Of a DNA stretch of 64,000 bases, positions 50,009 through 58,130 are shown one piece after another (the stretch's first letter is position 1; each line of letters opens with the position of its first letter). Under the pieces are notes generated by a model. That model was not told where the DNA came from, did not search any database, and was given only the letters and a program-made list of their open reading frames with translations. Location of the stretch: NCBI RefSeq assembly GCF_039939195.1, contig NZ_JBDUUH010000001.1, positions 930,001 to 994,000 on the forward strand, written 5' to 3'. A program made the position numbers and the translations under genes. The DNA comes from Foliimonas ilicis (GTDB taxonomy: Bacteria; Pseudomonadota; Alphaproteobacteria; Rhizobiales; Rhizobiaceae).

Positions 50009-52138
50009 TCATTCAGCCGCGATCAGGTGGACCGCCTCGATGTCGCTGTGTCCGACGTCGTCATCGTCACCAGAGAGGAAATCAGGCAACGCCTCGATAG
50101 CCGACTCGACGTCGACGTCTTCGGGGGCCTGTGTCTCCTCGAACAGGCGCAGAGGCTCGGGCAGCCAGCCGGTGTCGGCGAGCAGACGCTCGGCCTCCTT
50201 GGCCATATCGCCCTTCTTCAGGTGCTCGATGAGCGAGGCTGCCCGTTCGCCTGCGCCTTCACGCACGGCTTCGAGGATCCGGGGCTTGGTAACGCGGCCG
50301 AGATAGTTCTCGACCGTCGGCCGCCACCCGGCGCCCTCCACCATGTCGAGGCCGGTTGCACGCGCCAGGCGGTCGGCATGGGACATGCGCGTCTCCAGAC
50401 CGTGCTGCGAGACGCCGTTGCCGCCGTACGGGTTGGGCTTCTCGTAGAGCGCATTGACGCCATAGGCGACGCAATGGGCGAGGAGCGCCATGCGGCTGGT
50501 GTCGTCGAGTCCCGCGATCCAGTCCCACAGAGCGTCGTCGTCGGTCGGAAGATCGGCCTTCCAGTCTTCGTAGCGGGCGGTGATGGCCTTGGCGGACGGG
50601 CTGTCCTTGAGGTCCGTTCCCTGCACCGAAAAGAAGTGATGGCGCACGGTGACTTCGAGGCATCCGCTCGGAGCGGAATAGTGATAGCGCTCCATCACCA
50701 ACCTGTGCAGCAGCGCCGTCATGGCGACATGGGGATTGTTCGCCAGCGCATCATGCAGCGCCAGGGTTCGGTGCGCCGTCAGTTCCGAGACCAGCCGTTC
50801 CGGAAGGGGCTTAATGACGTCTTCCTCCCCCTCGGGTTCGGTTGCCTGCCCGCCCACGGTGATCACCGCGCGCTGAGTGGCAGGGATCGACGAAACTGCG
50901 CCATCGGGTTCAGTACCATCAACGCCGTCAGCCCCCTCCACGGCTCCGGGCGCCTCGTCTTCGGGGCGAACGTAGCCGCGATCGACGGACAGGTTGCCGT
51001 CGCGGTCGATGCTGATGAAGACGCCGGCGCGCGCGATGTCGGCCGGATCGTAGATCACCGGACGATCCTCGAAGGCGGCCAGAGCGGTTTCGATCTCGCC
51101 GACGCGCTCATCGACCTCCTCGGGATATTCCTCGGCCTCGGCATATTCGGCTTCCAGCGTCTCATATTCCGCGGTCAGGGCATCGAAGGTGGCCTGTTCC
51201 TCTTCAGTCAGAGACGTTGTCGTGCCGATCAGACGGCGCAGGCCGTGGCCATAGCCATAGGGGACTTCGACCCGGGCATCGACCCACTTCCAGCCCTCGG
51301 CGGCGATCGCTTCGGCTTCCGCCTTGAGCTTGTCGTCGGTGAGTTGATCGAGCAGGCTCACATCCTGCAGCCAGCCGCCATCGTCGGACTGGAACAGGTC
51401 GTTCAGCACGATGCCGCCGGCAGCCTCATAGGCGTCGATGCCGACGAACTGCGCCCGCTTGTCGGAGGCGCGTACCGTGGTTTCGGTCAACATCCGGCGG
51501 ATCTGGTAGGGTTCCTTCGACCACGAATTCTTGATCGCGTCCCAGACCTGTTCCTGACGGGCATGGTCGGGATTGACGGTGAAGGCCATGAGCTGTTCGA
51601 GCGTCACACCGTCCTCCGTATAGAGATCGAGCAGAGAGGGCGCGACGGACACCAGGCGCAGGCGCTGCTTCACGACATTGACCGAGACGAAGAAGGCTGC
51701 GGCGATCTCCTCCTCGGACATGCCCTTGAGGCGCATATCCTGGAAGGCCCGGTACTGGTCGAGCGGATGGAGCGGGGCGCGCTGGATGTTTTCAGCGAGG
51801 CTGTCGTCTTCGAGCAGGATGTCGCTGCCGGCTTCGCGCACGACGCAGGGCACGGGTGCGGTCTTCGCCAGACGCTTGGCCTTCACCAGCAGTTCGAGCG
51901 CGCGATAGCGACGGCCGCCAGCGGGAATCTCGAACATACCGGTCTCATTGCCGTCGGCGTCGATCACGGGGCGCACGTTGAGACCCTGGAGCAGGCCGCG
52001 CCGGGCGATGTCCAGAGACAGTTCCTCGATCGACACGCCGGCCTTGACCTTGCGCACGTTCGACTGGCTCAGCACCAGCTTGTTGAAGGGGATGTCGCGC
52101 GAGGACGACAGGATGATTTTCTGAGCAGTAGTAGCCAT
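50009..52138 (-). CDS. parB: Large ParB/RepB/Spo0J-family protein
   Basis: 709-residue protein. Residues about 15-200 hold the ParB nuclease-like domain and HTH (VLSQSNVRKVKAGVSIEELSLDIARRGLLQGLNVRPV, PAGGRRYRALELL, DDSLAENIQRAPLHPLDQYRAF, EEEIAAAFFVSVNVVKQRLRL). The middle (330-450) is acidic and coiled; the C terminus is specific to this ICE/plasmid type. Over twice the length of Spo0J-type ParB. It is about 18 kb from parA, so a plain ParAB pair is not certain. Own leader and terminator. Confidence 0.9.
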   Translation of the reverse strand: MATTAQKIILSSSRDIPFNKLVLSQSNVRKVKAGVSIEELSLDIARRGLLQGLNVRPVIDADGNETGMFEIPAGGRRYRALELLVKAKRLAKTAPVPCVVREAGSDILLEDDSLAENIQRAPLHPLDQYRAFQDMRLKGMSEEEIAAAFFVSVNVVKQRLRLVSVAPSLLDLYTEDGVTLEQLMAFTVNPDHARQEQVWDAIKNSWSKEPYQIRRMLTETTVRASDKRAQFVGIDAYEAAGGIVLNDLFQSDDGGWLQDVSLLDQLTDDKLKAEAEAIAAEGWKWVDARVEVPYGYGHGLRRLIGTTTSLTEEEQATFDALTAEYETLEAEYAEAEEYPEEVDERVGEIETALAAFEDRPVIYDPADIARAGVFISIDRDGNLSVDRGYVRPEDEAPGAVEGADGVDGTEPDGAVSSIPATQRAVITVGGQATEPEGEEDVIKPLPERLVSELTAHRTLALHDALANNPHVAMTALLHRLVMERYHYSAPSGCLEVTVRHHFFSVQGTDLKDSPSAKAITARYEDWKADLPTDDDALWDWIAGLDDTSRMALLAHCVAYGVNALYEKPNPYGGNGVSQHGLETRMSHADRLARATGLDMVEGAGWRPTVENYLGRVTKPRILEAVREGAGERAASLIEHLKKGDMAKEAERLLADTGWLPEPLRLFEETQAPEDVDVESAIEALPDFLSGDDDDVGHSDIEAVHLIAAE

Positions 52139-52217
52139 TGGGATTTTCTCCGCGACGGGCGCCGAGAGGCTCTCTCTCGACCTCAAACCCGTCACGAAAG
52201 TCCCCCCACTCCTCTCA
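52139..52217 (-). promoter_or_regulatory. Structured leader, copy B (parB)
   Basis: Begins TGAGAGGAGTGG at 52217. Outer stem GTGACGGG / CCCGTCGC (52195-52188 with 52159-52152) and inner CGAGAG/CTCTCG (52079-base offset: 52163-52168 and 52174-52179). It shares an identical 18-base block TTCTCCGCGACGGGCGCC (52146-52163, plus strand) with the ArdC leader. The TGA of its opening doubles as the stop of the upstream gene. Confidence 0.6.
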
Positions 52218-53003
52218 CTCTGTTTGCGGTGTCGTATGATTGGGGATTGTGCCGCCAGACTTGATGCGCCGAACAAGAACGGGCCGTGTATCAGCGGCCT
52301 GAGCGAGGTGTTCGATTAATATGCGGTCAGCCTCAGAACATTCCCCAAGCACCTCGATCTCGATCCACTGGCGGACGCGACCGGCATGGGAGTGACGCAG
52401 ATAATGATCGGATGAGAAGTACAGGCTTTCGTTTGTATCGATGAGCCGGACCCGACGGGTCAGGAAGAGAATCCCGCCGCCGAGATTGCCGCAGAACAGC
52501 AGGTCCTCGGGCGGTGCTGCATTCGATCCGTCGCTGACCTTTTTGCGGCCGATCTGGCGGAAGGCGTCACCGAAGGCCGCCGGATTGCGCGTGATCCGCG
52601 CCGCGGGTTCCTGATGGAATATCCATGGAGGCCGCTGGGGATCGAGTTTTCTGACTGCGATCTGATGGAGGAAGTCGGCGAAGCTCGCCGGGTCCGCCGG
52701 ATAGGGGCAGGTCCACCAGATGTCGCGGACACGCCTGCGCAGTACGTCGGGCATGGCGAAGAGCCGTGCGCGACCTTTTCGCCACCAGGCGGCCCGCTGG
52801 TCGCGACGATGCCGTTCGGCCTCGTCCCACCAGATGGCGCGGCGGGCCATTTCTTCATCGACACTGTGCTGGCCTGCGGCGATCTGTTCAGCGAAGAGCG
52901 GCAATGCCTCGCGTTGGAGGCGCTGCTTGCGGAGGAACGCCGCGCGTTTGCGCGACGTGTCTCCATAGGGTTCCGGTCTGTGCCAGCGACGGAAGCGCAT
53001 CAT
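52215..53003 (-). CDS. Hypothetical ICE protein
   Basis: 262-residue protein: basic, Arg/Trp-rich N-terminal half (RRWHRPEPYGDTSRKRAAFLRKQRLQRE, AIWWDEAERHRRDQRAAWWRKGRARL) and a C-terminal alpha/beta part (LLFCGNLGGGILFLTRRVRLIDT). No family recognised. Overlaps the DUF2958 stop by 4 bases, so it belongs to the ArdC-DUF2958 operon. Confidence 0.7.
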   Translation of the reverse strand: MMRFRRWHRPEPYGDTSRKRAAFLRKQRLQREALPLFAEQIAAGQHSVDEEMARRAIWWDEAERHRRDQRAAWWRKGRARLFAMPDVLRRRVRDIWWTCPYPADPASFADFLHQIAVRKLDPQRPPWIFHQEPAARITRNPAAFGDAFRQIGRKKVSDGSNAAPPEDLLFCGNLGGGILFLTRRVRLIDTNESLYFSSDHYLRHSHAGRVRQWIEIEVLGECSEADRILIEHLAQAADTRPVLVRRIKSGGTIPNHTTPQTE

Positions 53004-53371
53004 ATGCCCTCCCGTCGAGCGCGGGCCGCAGCATAGATGATGCGTTCGGCCGCGCGGATGCTGCCCGCGTGGTGTGCCGCCTCGGCCCAGACCGAGATCG
53101 GCAGATTGCCGGTGAAGAGTATGTCGCGTTCGATCCCCATGCCGAAAGGCAGGCTGATCGACGACATCTCCTCGAGCGAGAAATAGCCAAGCTCAGGATA
53201 GCCGATATCAGCAAGGCCGAAGAGCGTGTCGCCGTCAGCGTCTAGTTCGGTTGCGAGCCAGACGCCTTCGCCGAGTGGATTGAAGAACTTCACCACTGGC
53301 ATATGATCGACATCGCGCTGGCGGCCATTGGCGAGAAGCTGCTCGCGCAGTCCATCGGTCAGAAGGATCAT
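53000..53371 (-). CDS. DUF2958 family protein
   Basis: 123-residue DUF2958 protein (MILLTDGLREQLLANG, HMPVVKFFNPLGEGVWLATELDADGDTLFGLADIGYPELGYFSLEEM, IERDILF). The family sits next to ArdC-type genes on many plasmids and ICEs. Function unknown. 4-base overlaps on both sides. Confidence 0.92.
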   Translation of the reverse strand: MILLTDGLREQLLANGRQRDVDHMPVVKFFNPLGEGVWLATELDADGDTLFGLADIGYPELGYFSLEEMSSISLPFGMGIERDILFTGNLPISVWAEAAHHAGSIRAAERIIYAAARARREGI

Positions 53372-54330
53372 GCCGCCCTCCTGTCGATGATGGTTTCGGT
53401 CTCGCCATTGGATCGCTTGTCTTCAGGGACGAAGGAGAGCAGCCAGTCGGCCGCCTTGCTGGCCTGACTGGCGGCGCGGACGATGGCGCGGGAATCCTCG
53501 CGCATCACGTCCAGCCACGATCCAATATAATCGGCGTGGCGCACGGTCGGCACGATGCCGAGGGCGGCACAACTGAAGGCCGAAATCTGTTCGGCAATCA
53601 TTTCCTCGAAGGCGTATTTCTTCGAGCCGAAAGACCCGGTCAGATCACGGTTCAGCCGGCTGTGGTGGCCGCTGGCGTGCCCGACCTCATGCAGGGCAGT
53701 TCTGTGCCAGTTAATCGGCTCGAAATAGGCCTGGGGCGGCGGTACGACCACATAGTCCTGGGTCGGGACATAGAAGGCCCGGTCGCCGCCGATACGGAAG
53801 TCGATTCCTGTCGCCTTGATCAGCGCCTCGACCCTTGGCTCGATGAGGTCGGGCGGAGGCGGCGGCGCGACGGCGTGGAACTCCTCTGGCAGGCCTTCAC
53901 ATTGCGCCACGTTGAACACGGTGAAGCGCTTCAGAAAAGGGATCGCGTGGGCTTCCTCGCCGGTTTCTCGGGCGCGACGCTTCTCGTCTTCGGGCGTGAA
54001 GCGGTCGGCATAGACGACTGTGGTGCCGCGTTCCCCCTTCATGACGTTGCCGCCGAGCGAGAGGGCCTGACGAAATGTTAGCCAACCCTGGGCGGGAAAA
54101 CCGTGCTGCATGACGGCGCCCCAGAGTATGAGGATATTGATGCCGCTGTAGTTTCGGCCCGTGCTGGCGTTTCTCGGCAGGCCGAGCGGCGCTGTCGCGC
54201 TCGACCTACCCCAAGGCTGCACCCATGGAACGCGGCCAGCTTCCAGCTCGACGATGATCTTGTTGGTGATTTCGTCGTAGAGGTTCGTCCGGCTCGATCC
54301 GGTGCGTGTGGCGCGGTCATGTCTGGACAT
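53368..54330 (-). CDS. ardC: ArdC-type antirestriction / zincin protein (DUF1738)
   Basis: 320-residue protein with an N-terminal ssDNA-binding ArdC domain (NLYDEITNKIIVELEAGRVPWVQPW ... GRNYSGINILILW, GWLTFRQA) and a C-terminal zinc peptidase-like domain with HEVGH at 214-218 and downstream YAFEEMIAEQISAF. ArdC proteins bind single-stranded DNA and protect the entering strand from restriction. Leader copy A lies upstream. Confidence 0.92.
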   Translation of the reverse strand: MSRHDRATRTGSSRTNLYDEITNKIIVELEAGRVPWVQPWGRSSATAPLGLPRNASTGRNYSGINILILWGAVMQHGFPAQGWLTFRQALSLGGNVMKGERGTTVVYADRFTPEDEKRRARETGEEAHAIPFLKRFTVFNVAQCEGLPEEFHAVAPPPPPDLIEPRVEALIKATGIDFRIGGDRAFYVPTQDYVVVPPPQAYFEPINWHRTALHEVGHASGHHSRLNRDLTGSFGSKKYAFEEMIAEQISAFSCAALGIVPTVRHADYIGSWLDVMREDSRAIVRAASQASKAADWLLSFVPEDKRSNGETETIIDRRAA

Positions 54331-54413
54331 TGCGGTTCTCCGCGACGGGCGCCGGAGACCTTTTCTCCAGCCCTCAACCCGTCACGGAAAACCCGTCCGT
54401 ACTCTAACTCTCA
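54331..54413 (-). promoter_or_regulatory. Structured leader, copy A (ArdC gene)
   Basis: Begins TGAGAGTTAGAG at 54413. Outer stem GTGACGGG / CCCGTCGC (54385-54378 with 54349-54342) encloses an inner GGAGA/TCTCC stem (54368-54364 / 54358-54354). Compared with the parB leader the outer stem is identical while the inner stem has different bases that still pair. Confidence 0.6.
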
Positions 54414-54567
54414 GGGGGCGTTGCGGGGTTTCCCCGCTGATGGGGGTGTGTCGGCAACGTCAGTGCCGATCAGGGGGAAGGCTTTCCCCCACATCACAAC
54501 CTGAACAGAGGGAGCATTTGCGCTATAGTCGCGAAGAAGGTCGTAGAGGGGAGCCGTTGTAGTTCAT
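54414..54567. promoter_or_regulatory. Divergent gap with G-rich hairpins
   Basis: Between the ArdC leader and the plus-strand defence genes. Contains GCGGGG-TTT-CCCCGC nested within CGTTGC/GCAACG, and GGGGGAA-GGCT-TTCCCCC further right. These could be bidirectional operators or attenuators. No clear promoter boxes. Confidence 0.35.
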
Positions 54568-55476
54568 ATGAGGGGGCAGCAAGCAAAGAATGAAAAGAAT
54601 GCTCAACGCATAGCGATGTGGCGGGACGCGTTCGCCGACAAGAGAACCGGTATCCACCAGACTATTCAGGACTTGCTGTGGAACTACGCGGCCTTTCGGA
54701 CAACGGTGCGGATCGTTCGCCTCGCAAATGATGCCCGGGGCGCTCGTCCGCCGCTGAACCAAATGATCTTCAACATGGTCTCGGAGGGCTTCTGGTCTGG
54801 CCTGCTTCTCGGCACACGAAGGCTTCTGGACAGGGGGCCGTTAAGTGGTCCTAAGGGCGTCTATTCCATTCGATCCGTGATCAAGGATGTGGAGGCGTGT
54901 CAATCCTGGCTTAACAGGCGTGTCTATGTCGAGCAGGTTCTTGGAGCCCATTACGATCTGGAGCGGCTGCAACAGGAAGAGCATGAAGCCCTCAGTGCCG
55001 CGAAGGGTGGCGTGGTGTGGGGATCGCCTGATCTTGTCAGGAGTGATGCCGCGCATCGACATTTCGATTTCCTGAGTGGTGTTGCACCTTCAAGTCGCTC
55101 CGAGGGTGACCTCATGCTGCCCGCCGTTTTCGCGAGGATCGAGGCACGTCTTGTCGATCTGGACCGGATCGCTGAGCACGTTAGTTCGCATGTCGCCCAT
55201 GCTGGCAATAAGCAGAGCCGCGAGCATAAGGAACTCGATAATTTCGACATTCGTGATGCGCAAAAGACTTTGAAGCAGTTGAAGGAGATTGCTGATCTTG
55301 TCGGTGCCTGGTTCGCCAATGAGGGCGGGGCGGGATTGGCGACCTACATTGGTGACCAATTTGCTGGCCTTGATCATCCGTTGATCGAAACCGCTGATTT
55401 GGCTGACCTGGAAGAGCAGTGGCGGTTCGTCGACAGGGAGATTGCGGGTTGGTCCATCGGACCTGATGGCCTGTGA
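54568..55476 (+). CDS. Unknown helical protein at the edge of the defence island
   Basis: 302-residue, largely alpha-helical soluble protein with no clear family. The sequence LNQMIFNMVSEGFWSGLLLGTRRLLDR and later RIAEHVSSHVAHAGNKQSREHK and LKQLKEIADLVGAWF recall HEPN/AbiU2-like helical proteins, but the match is weak and I cannot place an active RxxxxH motif with confidence. It lies between antirestriction genes and a Gabija-like pair, so a defence role is plausible. Confidence 0.7.
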   Translation: MRGQQAKNEKNAQRIAMWRDAFADKRTGIHQTIQDLLWNYAAFRTTVRIVRLANDARGARPPLNQMIFNMVSEGFWSGLLLGTRRLLDRGPLSGPKGVYSIRSVIKDVEACQSWLNRRVYVEQVLGAHYDLERLQQEEHEALSAAKGGVVWGSPDLVRSDAAHRHFDFLSGVAPSSRSEGDLMLPAVFARIEARLVDLDRIAEHVSSHVAHAGNKQSREHKELDNFDIRDAQKTLKQLKEIADLVGAWFANEGGAGLATYIGDQFAGLDHPLIETADLADLEEQWRFVDREIAGWSIGPDGL

Positions 55477-55981
55477 GCCCTGATTTAGCAGTTGGCGCTT
55501 CGAGAGACGGCGCAGGGATCGTCATCGGCCGGTTTCATCGAAAATCCCGTGTTTCCACCCTGATCGCATCGATATGCAGATCGCGCGTTCTTGAGACCTT
55601 TGGCGGCTGCCTGCGCCGATCATGCGTGGACGAGCTATGGTTGAATTTATCGCTGCGACCATGGGGCAGCGGGATAGCAACATCGCGTTGCCCGACGGTG
55701 GCCAGTTTCTGTGACAGGTCTGTGATCAGATCCCACTGTTCAGTTATTCGGGGAAACGCTCTGAGCGCTGACTTTTCTTCTAGCTGTAATTGAATATTTG
55801 TTTGCATACTGAGAACGACGGTTCACAAAGACAGTGCGAGAAGTGAGATAGATCGAAATCTATGGCCGAAAGCGACTATTATTGACATTTGTATTTACGT
55901 GTTTCTTCATTATTGAATCGCTTTGCGCGCCAAGCCAGAATCCTGTGGTGAGCAGAGCAAATCACACCGCCAGGGGGGAGC
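55477..55981. other. Gap upstream of the Gabija-like pair
   Basis: 505 bases. A minus-strand frame of 90 codons (55535-55807, MQTNIQLQLEEKSALRAFPRI...) may be a small gene or a relic, weakly supported. The right part (about 55780-55920) is clearly more AT-rich than its surroundings and contains a perfect TTGACA (55882-55887), a likely -35 box for the downstream pair; a -10 box is less clear (TTCATT at N18). Confidence 0.4.
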
Positions 55982-58129
55982 ATGAAGCTCAAATCGGTCG
56001 CGATCCGCAATTTCCGGCGCCTCGAGAATGTCCAGATCGATATTGAGGACCAAGAGACGCTCTTCGTTGGTCCCAACAACAGCGGGAAGACTTCTGCGAC
56101 GGCGATATTTCGCTGTTTCCTTGGGGGGCGAGAGTTCAGGGTCCACGATTTCTCGGTGTCGCGTATGTCCGATTTCGAGGCCTTTTCGGCCAGCGGAGCC
56201 TCCTCGGACCTGCCCGAAATCCATCTGGATCTATGGTTCGAGATCGACCCGGAGTCGGTCGCCTACGGCCGTGTCTTCTCGCTTCTGCCCAATCTCGAAG
56301 ACTTCGAGCGCGTTGGCCTTAGGCTGTCTTTTGGCTTCGCGGACCCGGCGAAGCTCCGGACGGCCTACAATGCCGCCTATCCTCCCGAGGAAGATGGCAG
56401 CCAGGGCAAGACTCTTTTCCAGTATCTGGCGATGGACACCAACCTCGCCCGGCACAGCATCGTCCGCTTCGCGTCCTTGGCGCGGCGCACGGACGAGGAC
56501 GACAATGAGTCCATCCACGCTGCCGCGATTGAGCCAGAAGAAGGCAAGCGCCTTCTGAAGCACCTAGTTCGGGTCGAGTTCGTCGACGCGCAGCGCAACA
56601 TCAACGATGATGACAGCAGCCGGAGCAACCGGCTTTCGACGGCCTTTGCTGCCTTCTACCGGAAGAACCTTCAGGACGCCGGTCCCGCGGCCGATGCTCA
56701 CAAGGTCATCGACGAGAATAACTCGCGCCTGACCGATCACTACGAGGTCCAGTTCGCGCCCCTTATCGATCTGATCAAAGGTCTGGGCGTACCGTCCGTT
56801 AATGACCGGGACCTCAGGATCATTTCGTCACTCAGTCCGGAAACCGCCCTCAAGGGCAATACCGAGCTTCTGTACGTAGACCCGGCCCGCAAGCACGAGT
56901 TGCCTGAACTCTACAACGGCCTGGGGTTCAAGAATCTCATCTATATGGCGATCCAGGTTCGCCACTTTCACTCGCAGTGGCTCGCGACGCCGGAAAATCG
57001 GCCGCTGTGCCTCCTGATTTTCATTGAGGAGCCCGAGGTCCATCTCCACGCCCAGGTGCAGCAGACTTTCATCACCAATATCTGGAAAGTGATCAAGGAT
57101 TCCGCCGAGGCTGCCGGGCTCTCCGGCGCAGTCCCCCAGATGGTCCTGACCACTCACTCCTCCCATATCCTCGACACCGTCGATTTCGCGAAGGTGCGTT
57201 ATTTCCAGCGTTGCCATGCGGCGAACGACGATGCGCTGGGCAGCATCCGTAACGTATCGGACGTGCGCAGCCTTCGCGCGTTCCATCCGGAAGGGGACAT
57301 TGTCAATGGAGACGTCGTGTCGCCCCAGGAGGCTCTCGATTTTCTAAAGCGCTATTTGCGCCTGACCCATTGCGATCTCTTCTTCGCTGACGCGGCGATC
57401 CTCGTCGAGGGTGCAGTTGAAAAGTTGCTCCTCCCTATGATGATTGAGAAGGCCGCCAACAAACTGCGCAGATCTTATCTGACGGTACTCGAAGTCGGCG
57501 GCGCCTATGCATACCGGTTCGAGGGTCTACTCTCGTTTCTACGCATTCCCTATCTCGTGATCACGGACCTCGATTCGGTGACTCCGGACGCTGCCGCCAG
57601 CGCTTGTCGCGGTGATACGCCGTACGCCCGAACCTCGAATGCGAGCCTCAAGAATATTTTGGGCAAGACGACCGTCGACGAACTTATGGCTCTGGGAGCG
57701 GACGAGAAAATTAGTGAGGAGAGGGACTGCTGCATCGCCTTTCAGTACGACATCACCGTCACGGATCAAGACAACCAGCTCATGATGCGGCCGCGTACAC
57801 TCGAAGAGGCGTTCGCGTACGATAATTTCTCGCTGCTGCGCGAAGGGAAGATTACGATCGGAAAGGCGATCCCCAACGACCTCGATGCCGCATACCAGAC
57901 GATCTACGAACGGATCCGCTCCAGTACTTTCAAAAAGACTGATTTCGCCATGAGTCTGCTTGCCGGCGATGAGAACTGGCAAACCCCAACCTATATCGCC
58001 GAAGGCTTGGCCTGGCTGGAGGCGAAGCTGTACCCGCCGATCGCACCTTCCGACGGGACTCTTGGTTTAGACAAGCCAGAGCCCGTCCAGCTTGGCGCCG
58101 TGCCTGCTGCGCTGCTCGGGGAGGGCTGA
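55982..58129 (+). CDS. Gabija-like OLD-family nuclease (GajA-like)
   Basis: 715-residue class 2 OLD protein: AAA/ABC-type ATPase plus Toprim nuclease. Walker A GPNNSGKT at 30-37, signature-like YNGLGFKNLIYM (311-322), Walker B LLIFIEEPEVHLH (344-356) and H-loop THSSHI. The Toprim domain has the catalytic Glu in LVEGAVEK (E476), the DxD in ITDLDS (D529, D531) and a late KK pair (651-652). GajA senses nucleotide depletion and nicks DNA during phage attack; this protein is longer than the type member (578). GGGGGGAG precedes the ATG by 4 bases. Confidence 0.85.
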   Translation: MKLKSVAIRNFRRLENVQIDIEDQETLFVGPNNSGKTSATAIFRCFLGGREFRVHDFSVSRMSDFEAFSASGASSDLPEIHLDLWFEIDPESVAYGRVFSLLPNLEDFERVGLRLSFGFADPAKLRTAYNAAYPPEEDGSQGKTLFQYLAMDTNLARHSIVRFASLARRTDEDDNESIHAAAIEPEEGKRLLKHLVRVEFVDAQRNINDDDSSRSNRLSTAFAAFYRKNLQDAGPAADAHKVIDENNSRLTDHYEVQFAPLIDLIKGLGVPSVNDRDLRIISSLSPETALKGNTELLYVDPARKHELPELYNGLGFKNLIYMAIQVRHFHSQWLATPENRPLCLLIFIEEPEVHLHAQVQQTFITNIWKVIKDSAEAAGLSGAVPQMVLTTHSSHILDTVDFAKVRYFQRCHAANDDALGSIRNVSDVRSLRAFHPEGDIVNGDVVSPQEALDFLKRYLRLTHCDLFFADAAILVEGAVEKLLLPMMIEKAANKLRRSYLTVLEVGGAYAYRFEGLLSFLRIPYLVITDLDSVTPDAAASACRGDTPYARTSNASLKNILGKTTVDELMALGADEKISEERDCCIAFQYDITVTDQDNQLMMRPRTLEEAFAYDNFSLLREGKITIGKAIPNDLDAAYQTIYERIRSSTFKKTDFAMSLLAGDENWQTPTYIAEGLAWLEAKLYPPIAPSDGTLGLDKPEPVQLGAVPAALLGEG

Positions 58130-58130
58130 C

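Noticed and set aside
50027..52264. A 745-codon open frame on the plus strand opposite parB
   Set aside because: It mirrors the ParB gene in a GC-rich strand, has low-quality amino-acid composition and no family; ParB on the other strand has clear domains.
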